Below the pieces are notes generated by a model. The model saw only the letters and a program-made list of their open reading frames with translations, made no database searches and had not been told where the DNA came from. From Telopea speciosissima (taxonomy: Eukaryota; Streptophyta; Magnoliopsida; Proteales; Proteaceae): a DNA stretch of 64,000 nucleotides. The position numbers and the translations under genes are program-made. Positions 58,120-64,000 of the stretch are shown piece by piece; position 1 is the first letter of the stretch, and each line of letters starts with the position of its first letter. The stretch is taken from positions 17,727,542 to 17,791,541 of the forward strand of contig NC_057924.1 in assembly GCF_018873765.1 (NCBI RefSeq). Direction: 5' to 3'.

Positions 58120-58291
58120 GGGAAAAAGAACTCTGTCCGTGAGTGTGGCCTACACCAGCACTCCCATATATGAGTCTATCTCTCTCATTCCCATATAAAT
58201 AGACACCTCTGACCCCTTGTTTTGAAGATGAGAGAGATAAACACATAGAAGTACTGACGTAGGCCACACTCCCGATAGAAAACTGTTTCCC
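58120..58291. mobile_element. Mutator-like MITE, 172 bp, perfect TSD
   Basis: GGGAAAAAGAACTCTGTCCG at the left, GATAGAAAACTGTTTCCC at the right, with inverted arms GAGTGTGGCCTAC/GTAGGCCACACTC. TAAACCCAT at 58111-58119 and 58292-58300 is a perfect 9-bp TSD. Same family as 17731-17899. Confidence 0.9.
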
Positions 58292-58363
58292 TAAACCCAT
58301 ATACGATACAAAGAAGAAGAAACGAAACCCGACAAGAAAACCCTTCCTCACCTGCATGTTAAT

Positions 58364-58799
58364 TAGGGATGTAAACGGATCGGATTCGGATCGGATACGG
58401 ATCGGATGTGATCGGAGTCGGATATTCCCTGACCGAATTCGGATACCTCTAAACGGATTCGGATGCGGATCGGATTCGGATTTTTGACCATCCGTTTACA
58501 TCTCTGCCTTGTGTAACCTGGACCTTCCTCCCCCTAGTGGATACAATTCACTCTCAATCCATATCTCTTAGATCATGATTCTCTTTTCATCATATTCTAG
58601 AACCTATTGAATCTTCAAAAACCGTCAAAATCATTATTTATTTAATTTTTTATTATTAAGTATTCAGATTTTTTTTCGGACGGATTTTAATCGGAGTATT
58701 CGGATTATTTCCCGGATATCTCTAAACGAATACGAATGCCCCTAAACGGACACGAATGCAGATTCGGATTCGGATTTCGATTATCCATTTACATCCCTA
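58364..58799. mobile_element. hAT-like foldback element, 436 bp, perfect TSD
   Basis: TAGGGATGTAAACGGATCGG at the left, ATCCATTTACATCCCTA at the right. ATGTTAAT at 58356-58363 and 58800-58807 is a perfect 8-bp TSD. The arms are GGATTCGGAT-type repeats and the centre shares GGATACAATTCACTCTCAAT with the inverted relative at 16992-17416. Confidence 0.92.
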
Positions 58800-58807
58800 A
58801 TGTTAAT

Positions 58808-59360
58808 GTTATTTATCTCATTTTTATACATTGTAATACTCCTATCGTAAAGACTACGATCGAGTCAATACTTTCACTTTTTGATCCCATCAGCATTTCT
58901 TATCTTCCATCATTTCAACCCCACGCAGCCATGCTTTTTAAGTACATATTGTCAAACAATATTATTGTCTTTCAAACTTCATAGATAATTTAGATGAAAA
59001 CAGCGAGATTCTCACATGTTTTGAAGCATCATCGATGACACATCAATGGGCCTGCAATCCAATTAATTAGCTAGCTAGGCAAAGTTTCCAATATGGGTTC
59101 TTTGTTGACTACCCATTAACCATATGGTTTATATGAATTTAAAAAAAAAAAAAAAAAAAAAAAGGAGAGGATTGGGTATGCCGTCAACTTTTGGTAAGCT
59201 AGTAGTATTCACCAATTAAGGATTGAACATTGGAGGCAGGAGGGTTTTTTTTCGAAAAGGCGAGGAGAGAGAATGACACATGCAAGGTATCCTGGTGGCG
59301 TGCCCAACATTTTTCCAAAAAAAAAAAAAAAAAAAATTAATTGTAGAATTTCATAGGTGA
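58808..59360. other. Non-coding, no gene seen
   Basis: Contains A runs at about 59142-59163 and 59319-59336. No recognisable gene. Confidence 0.4.
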
Positions 59361-59369
59361 AACATGTAT

Positions 59370-59567
59370 GAGAGAAAGAACACTAACTAGGTGCGTGCAG
59401 TGCGCTGCCGCTGCCCCTGTGCCCAAACACAGGGGCGAGCGAAATGATTGCCACGCAACCATGAAAAGGTGGAATTTCCCAAGTATATGCGGCATTCATT
59501 TCACCCACTCCAATGTTTGAGCACAGGGGCAATGTACTACATGCACCCAGGAAGTGTTGTCTTTCCC
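59370..59567. mobile_element. Mutator-like MITE, 198 bp
   Basis: GAGAGAAAGAACACTAACTAG at the left, GGAAGTGTTGTCTTTCCC at the right; arms CTGTGCCCAAACACAGG inside. Flanks AACATGTAT (59361-59369) and AACTTGTAT (59568-59576), a 9-bp TSD with one mismatch. Confidence 0.8.
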
Positions 59568-59576
59568 AACTTGTAT

Positions 59577-60030
59577 ATACAACTCACAGAGCTGAATGCA
59601 ATAGGATAAGGGGATCTTTTCAAAAAATGAAAGAGAAAAGATAACACACGCTAGGCACCCTGGCAGCATGCCCCTATCTTTCCCAAAAAAAAAAATTATA
59701 GAATTTCATGGATGAAACATGTATACTTTTTACTTTTAGGTTCCTTTATAACACTCTTGGTATGGAAATAGACCATCTTTCCTAATATAAGCTAAGTAGA
59801 GGGCAGATACGGCCATTCCGATAAGTACACAGGCGACCTAACCCAATAACATCTTAGGTTTTAGGCATTGATGGGATTTTTCATACACCAACAATAATGG
59901 AGGTGGAACCGTGTAGGGAGTGTAATTTGCCTACTTTAACTCATGTTGATCAGCCTTGCCATTGCCCACATTAGCCAAAACAAAAATTACCTTTTTGTGG
60001 CTTATTTATCCCATTTGTAGTTGGTGAAGC
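59577..60030. other. Non-coding, no gene seen
   Basis: A partial repeat of 59237-59360 (ACACGCTAGGCACCCTGG against ACACATGCAAGGTATCCTGG) lies near 59643; otherwise nothing. Confidence 0.4.
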
Positions 60031-60535
60031 CTGATTTGATCTAAAAAGTATGGTTGAGATTTTTGGAAGGCCGTTTTGACCTTGAAAAGATCTCGAAATG
60101 TCAAAAAATGGCGAGACTCCATACCAAAGGTTGGAGTTGTGTCAGGCTCGTCGAGATCTTCGAAATGAGTACTTTTGAGCCATGTGTTATATTTTGATCC
60201 GGCTCAATTTTTTTGGCATTTTTGGGCTAGGGGCATTTGTATACTTTCTAGGGTTAGGGTTTTCTTATATATTGTTCTTATCTCTTTGAGATAGGATTAT
60301 GAGGGTTTGTAACATTTCAGAGAAATAGTGAAACCTGTTCTACTGCTCGGCCGTGGACGTAGCTTCCATACTGGAGGTGAACCACATAAATCTCTGTGTT
60401 GTGCGTTGTGAGCTCTTTCTATATTTTCGTTTTTCTTCTGCAAATCGCCATCCTAGGCGGCGTTTTCGTAACACCATCGTGGCCAACGGTTTCATTTCTT
60501 TCCCTTGGCACTTGCTTCCAAGGTACAATAAACTA
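60030..60535 (+). mobile_element. Copia-type LTR remnant
   Basis: Contains TTATATATTG with TAGGGTTAGGG upstream, then GGCCGTGGACGTAGCTTCC and GAACCACATAAATCTCTGTG, words typical of plant copia LTR R/U5 regions. No primer site, coding part or second LTR. The edges are estimates. Confidence 0.55.
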
Positions 60536-60537
60536 AT

Positions 60538-60705
60538 GAAAAGAAACTTTGTCCGAGAGTAGAGCGCCTACGCCGGAACATAGGGTGGGCAAAATGATCG
60601 CCCTATTCCATGAAAATCTAAAATTTCATCTATGGGCTTTAGTGTGCACTTCCATTGGCCCCCACGCTGGTGCAGGATCTACGTTTTCGAACAGAAAAGT
60701 CTTTC
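60538..60705. mobile_element. Decayed MITE (CAAAATGATCGCCC family)
   Basis: GAAAAGAAACTTTGTCCGAG and CAGAAAAGTCTTTCCC are weak inverted ends; the core GGGCAAAATGATCGCCCTA is shared with 46968-47170. Edges approximate. Confidence 0.55.
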
Positions 60706-62040
60706 CCTTACTATTCACCCAAAAAAAGTAACTAATTCACAGTAGTTAATTTGAACCAGCTAGTATTATAAGGGGAGTACTAACGTATTCTGCTTTCTCA
60801 TATAGTTCTGATAGAGTTGATTCAAATCACAGCGGAAATTTAAATTTAATGCAAAGAATACCGTTCAATGTCTATAATCGGACCTTATGTCGATTTAGGG
60901 TATAATAAAAATTTCCAACCATTAGAAGGAAGAATAATTACCGTAATTACCACATGTATAGTATCGCCTAAGGAACTTAGCTCGTCCTTCACATAGCAAT
61001 GAAAGGAACTCTCTACAGTAAATCCTTTTGCAATACTTACATGACAAACACAGGAGGAATATCTTTCTCAAGGAAGTCTGATCAATATCCAAGAAAGGGT
61101 CAAGATTCCAAGTTTGTTAGGGTTGGAGATCCAGTCTCAATGGGATAAGAGGTGACCATAAGATGACGAAAGTCATTTCGATACAAGTGTGATTCCTAAA
61201 ATGTTCCCTCGGATGATTGGTAATACAAATGTTGGGGGATTCTCTGCTCTTGATTGGATCTCGTCTTTCTTCAAAGGTCGCCTCATTCTAGGAGAGCTAT
61301 TCCCCTAACGGGTGTTCCACAAAGCACTAGGATGAGGTATACTGACCCACATCTGAGAAAGAAGATCTCATGACCGGCCTGCAAAGAACAATAAGATGGG
61401 ATATCACATCTTTCCTCAAGTGAGGGCACTCAATGGGTTCAACTCTTGCATATCGATGCTTTCCTTTATCCATGATGAAGTTATCAATGTTCATAGTCTA
61501 ACTGATCTATTATGTGTCACACCCACCGAGCAAGCAACCAATTAAGCTCAAGAAAAGGTGCGCAAGAGTAACACTTCTTGTCTTATCTTGGAACACCGTC
61601 AGTGGTTGTTCCACATACCCTTGAAATGAGGAAGAGAGAGAGAGAGAGAGAGTAGATTGGTCGATCATCTCCCTGCCACCCCAACAGCTATTATTTAATG
61701 AGAATCCAAAGTGGATTTCTCAGTGTTAAACACAATCTCCCACTTTCTTGCTTCCTATTGGATAAAAATCCCCAGAAGAGGTGTATCCAAACTTTTTTCG
61801 TTTTTGATAAACATGCAACAAATAAAACTTTTAGATTGTTATAGGTAGGGAAGTGGTAGGATTCCATTGGGATATCTACCTAAAATATAATATTGAATAG
61901 TCATATGCTAATGATGACCAGAGATGTATGACATTGTCCCTTACGAATTCTTTGATGTTGAAATTGATTTGCCAAGCTCCTCCTCTCCTTTTTGTATCTC
62001 TAAGTTGAAGTAGGAAAGGGTGTTCTGCTTTTGTTGATAA
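60706..62040. other. Non-coding, with (GA)n at 61632-61652
   Basis: No protein-like frame. 61290-61450 has a GC-richer patch but no recognised function. Confidence 0.4.
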
Positions 62041-62204
62041 ACAGATGGTCCCACATGCAGGTTTGGATTGTTGGAATTGAAATTTTGCAAATTGAGGGTT
62101 GTTGATGAGTAGAAGTGTTGATATATGACAAGTTGCGAGAATATTGATTAAAGTGGAATAGACATGTACAATGGAGCTTTTAAATGCTCTAGTACGTATG
62201 GAGG

Positions 62205-63054
62205 TGATGAGTCATAGAATCCCCAACCAACCTGAAGTTGCCGCGAGGATGTACTGAGACCGAACCGAGCCATTTAGTGCCGCACCAAACTGGTCACCTA
62301 GGGGAAGGACATCACCTTAATCCCTCGCTTGGCCGAGCACCACGACCGAGCAGTTAGCCCACCGAGAACTGGGCCGAGCACCGGGTGTGCGGCGCTAAAC
62401 TAGACACCGGCAAAGAGGGTGATCTCCCCATCTCCAAATTGGCCGGGCTCCGTGGCCGAGCACCAAGCCTGCCGAGCCCTGAGCCGAGCCCACACAAATC
62501 AGCCATAGGCAGACCTCCTGGGCTCAGCCGAGCTCATACACGCATCTGGAAGCAACTCCCACACCACATATGCCGAGCACGAGGCCGAGCCCTGAGGACA
62601 CGGTCGCCCAAGGCCGAGCCATCCCCAGAAGCATCAATAATGGCCCACCGGGGATCACGAAGCCACGTTAGCATAACCTGAGAATCATGGGATAAGGATC
62701 GAGCCGCAATCCCAATGCGATACCGAATTACACTCCAATAAGGACTCTTACCTCATTAAGAGTTCGACTCCGAAAATAACTATCCACTCCGCTCCGCGGG
62801 GAAGAGCCCTACCAATAGAGGACTCTTACCATACAAGGACTCCTCCAATCGCCTCATCTCATCCTATAAATACCCAGGTACAGAGCTCAAACACTCATCT
62901 CACTTTTTACTAAGCTGTTACACTGTTGCACTGGAGACCTAACTTAAGTGTCAGAGAGTCTTAGGCCGGAGCGACACCGGCTCTCTTGCGCTCACTTGGT
63001 TTTTGCAAGCTCATTCGTGAGCGAACCGAGCATCAGAGGTTTTCACCCACAACA
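62205..63054 (+). mobile_element. Solo LTR, 850 bp
   Basis: Starts TGATGAGTCATAG and ends CACAACA; TSD GGAGG at 62200-62204 and 63055-63059. Repeated GGCCGAGC/GAGCCGAGC words occupy 62270-62620, and a TATA box lies at 62865-62872 (CCTATAAATACCCAGG). CTTAGGCCGGAGCGACACCGG near 62960 is like the R/U5 of plant Ty3 (Del/Tekay-like) LTRs, an inference. The RTE LINE sequence continues on both sides. The frame at 62385-62681 inside it is not a gene. Confidence 0.85.
62865..62872 (+). promoter_or_regulatory. TATA box of the solo LTR
   Basis: TATAAATA within CCTATAAATACCCAGG, in a typical U3/R position about 190 bases before the LTR end. Confidence 0.65.
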
Positions 63055-63250
63055 GGAGGGATGATTTGATTTAGATTGAATGAACTAAAAGAGCTAAAGG
63101 TAGACCTAAAATGACTCTAGGAGAATTGAGGAAAGAAATGTATAGCTTAGGCCTTGTTACAATTATAGTTTTGAATAGAGCTGATTGTAAGGAAAGGATA
63201 TGATCCATGTAGCAGACCCCATTTAGTTGGGATAAGGCCGAGTTGAGTTG

Positions 63251-63611
63251 AGTTGTTCTTATAGTCTGGCTTACCATAAAACCATCCCTAACCACCCTAA
63301 TCAGAGTTAACCCACCACTGAGTTGCCACATCGATATAAATTTTGAAACCTAATTGACCTATCAGATAATAGATCAGGATATCCTACTTCCTTGAACTGA
63401 TTGAAATCTTTACCCAAAAAAAAAAAAAAAAAACTTGATTGAAATCTTTCAAAATGGAAAAGAAAAACATCGGTTTTATTCTTTAAATCAGTCCCTGATT
63501 TGAAGTTTAATCCTTGATGGGAACTCTGAATAACAAAGTAGAGCAAACAAACCACATGAATTTTGAATGTATATATAAGGTATACCCATATAAATATATA
63601 TAAATACCTAC
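63251..63611. other. Possible promoter side of the element starting at 63612
   Basis: Has an A17 run (63418-63434) and, just before the primer site, TATAAATA at 63589-63596. No coding sequence. Confidence 0.35.
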
Positions 63612-63625
63612 TGGTATCAGAGCCA
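63612..63625 (+). promoter_or_regulatory. Primer binding site, initiator tRNA-Met
   Basis: TGGTATCAGAGCCA, the exact complement pattern used by copia elements and by plant pararetroviruses. Confidence 0.75.
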
Positions 63626-64000
63626 TTCACCTGAAAGAATAGGCTCGTGATATTGTGACTTGACTCAACTTAAAATTGCAAGTTTCTCTTCTGAGTGGAA
63701 TAAGTCTGATAGTACCTAGCACTGAACCGGTGAAAGCGACAGAGGGACTATAAGTCCGGGAGAAGCCGGTATAACACTAGGTAGTGCCTTAAACCATTTC
63801 AGAAGGGTTAAATGCACTTTTAAAGGGGGGGATAGTACCCATATCATGGACCATTTAGACAGATCAATGTCTTCAAGTACCTTTGGAGATTGGAATCAAG
63901 ACTGTAGTGTAATTAGTAATGAAGAACTAAAGAGAGACAGTAGTCTCCAAAATTGGACCATCCCCAAAGTTCCGACCAAAGAAGTCTACAAACAAGACCT
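63612..64000 (+). mobile_element. Start of a reverse-transcribing element, possibly an endogenous caulimovirid
   Basis: The tRNA-Met site is followed by a 220-base leader with structure-prone GC patches (CGGGAGAAGCCGG) and then an ATG at 63846-63848 opening a frame without stops to the window edge (51 codons). The frame is acidic and Ser/Asp-rich, then has WTIPKVPTKEVYK. This does not resemble copia gag (no KLnGxNYxxW); it recalls the N-terminal part of the movement-protein region of plant pararetroviruses (petuvirus/florendovirus group). The rest is outside the window, so Ty1 or Ty3 elements with an unusual gag remain possible. Confidence 0.4.

Larger units (their letters stand above)
62040..63250 (+). 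pseudogene. 3' end of an RTE-type LINE, split by a solo LTR
   Basis: Plus strand. Before the LTR, TTTTAAATGCTCTAGTACG reads NALVR, like the RTE motif VDAPVRR; after it, 63085-63180 reads RAKGRPKMTLGELRKEM and NRADCKERI, like the RTE C-terminal RGRGRPKKT...LDRAEWR. It ends with the typical RTE tail CCATTTAGTTGGGATAAGGC and a GTTGA repeat instead of poly(A). Several stops. The 5' limit is a guess. Confidence 0.75.

Noticed and set aside
62385-62681. 98-codon frame rich in Arg, Pro and Ser
   Set aside because: It lies wholly inside the solo LTR and comes from its GGCCGAGC repeats.
1-64000. CRISPR arrays, operons, bacterial ribosome-binding sites
   Set aside because: The window is plant nuclear DNA; no evenly spaced repeat-spacer array or prokaryotic gene arrangement is present.

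Overview
The window is nuclear DNA of a flowering plant, most likely not a grass. The evidence is GT-AG introns of up to about 6 kb, plant-type L1 and RTE LINEs, Ty1-copia elements, many short hAT-like and Mutator-like MITEs, CT/GA microsatellites and a land-plant CC-type glutaredoxin. I cannot name the species. Only two host genes are well supported; most of the remaining sequence is transposable elements in several generations of nesting.

Layout. 1-4620: minus-strand L1-type LINE running off the left edge (endonuclease frame open, ORF1 broken), split by an LTR at about 1683-2940. 7056-8204: a second, inverted copy of that LTR, preceded by a polypurine tract. 8333-9205: 5'-truncated LINE with a 15-bp target-site duplication (TSD). 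9206-9500 and 10036-10276: an old direct duplication whose second copy is split by a Ty1-copia element (10277-15048). 16346-19885: a cluster of hAT-like elements and MITEs, some nested. 19916-25711: a LINE with both ends present and a 16-bp TSD.

27329-42044: a four-exon plus-strand gene whose exons join in phase to a 436-residue conserved plant protein of unknown function. Intron 1 holds a minus-strand copia fragment interrupted by a 3.3-kb hAT-like element (itself carrying a plus-strand LINE fragment) and by a short MITE; reading the copia protein across the sites confirms both insertions. Intron 3 holds a non-autonomous LTR element (37922-40052) with a 5-bp TSD.

45629-46090 (minus): a CC-type glutaredoxin of the GRXC9/ROXY19 kind, with three TGACG cores upstream of its TATA box. 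46500-62000 is mostly non-coding with scattered MITEs and LTR remnants. 62040-63250: 3' end of an RTE-type LINE split by a solo LTR (62205-63054, TSD GGAGG). 63612-64000: a tRNA-Met primer site, leader and open frame that look like the start of an endogenous plant pararetrovirus, cut by the window edge.

The two host genes show no operon-like link. The LINE at 25711 ends a few hundred bases before the likely 5' UTR of the four-exon gene, so that promoter is young or reshaped. The glutaredoxin has the promoter motifs expected of a salicylic-acid/TGA-responsive gene.
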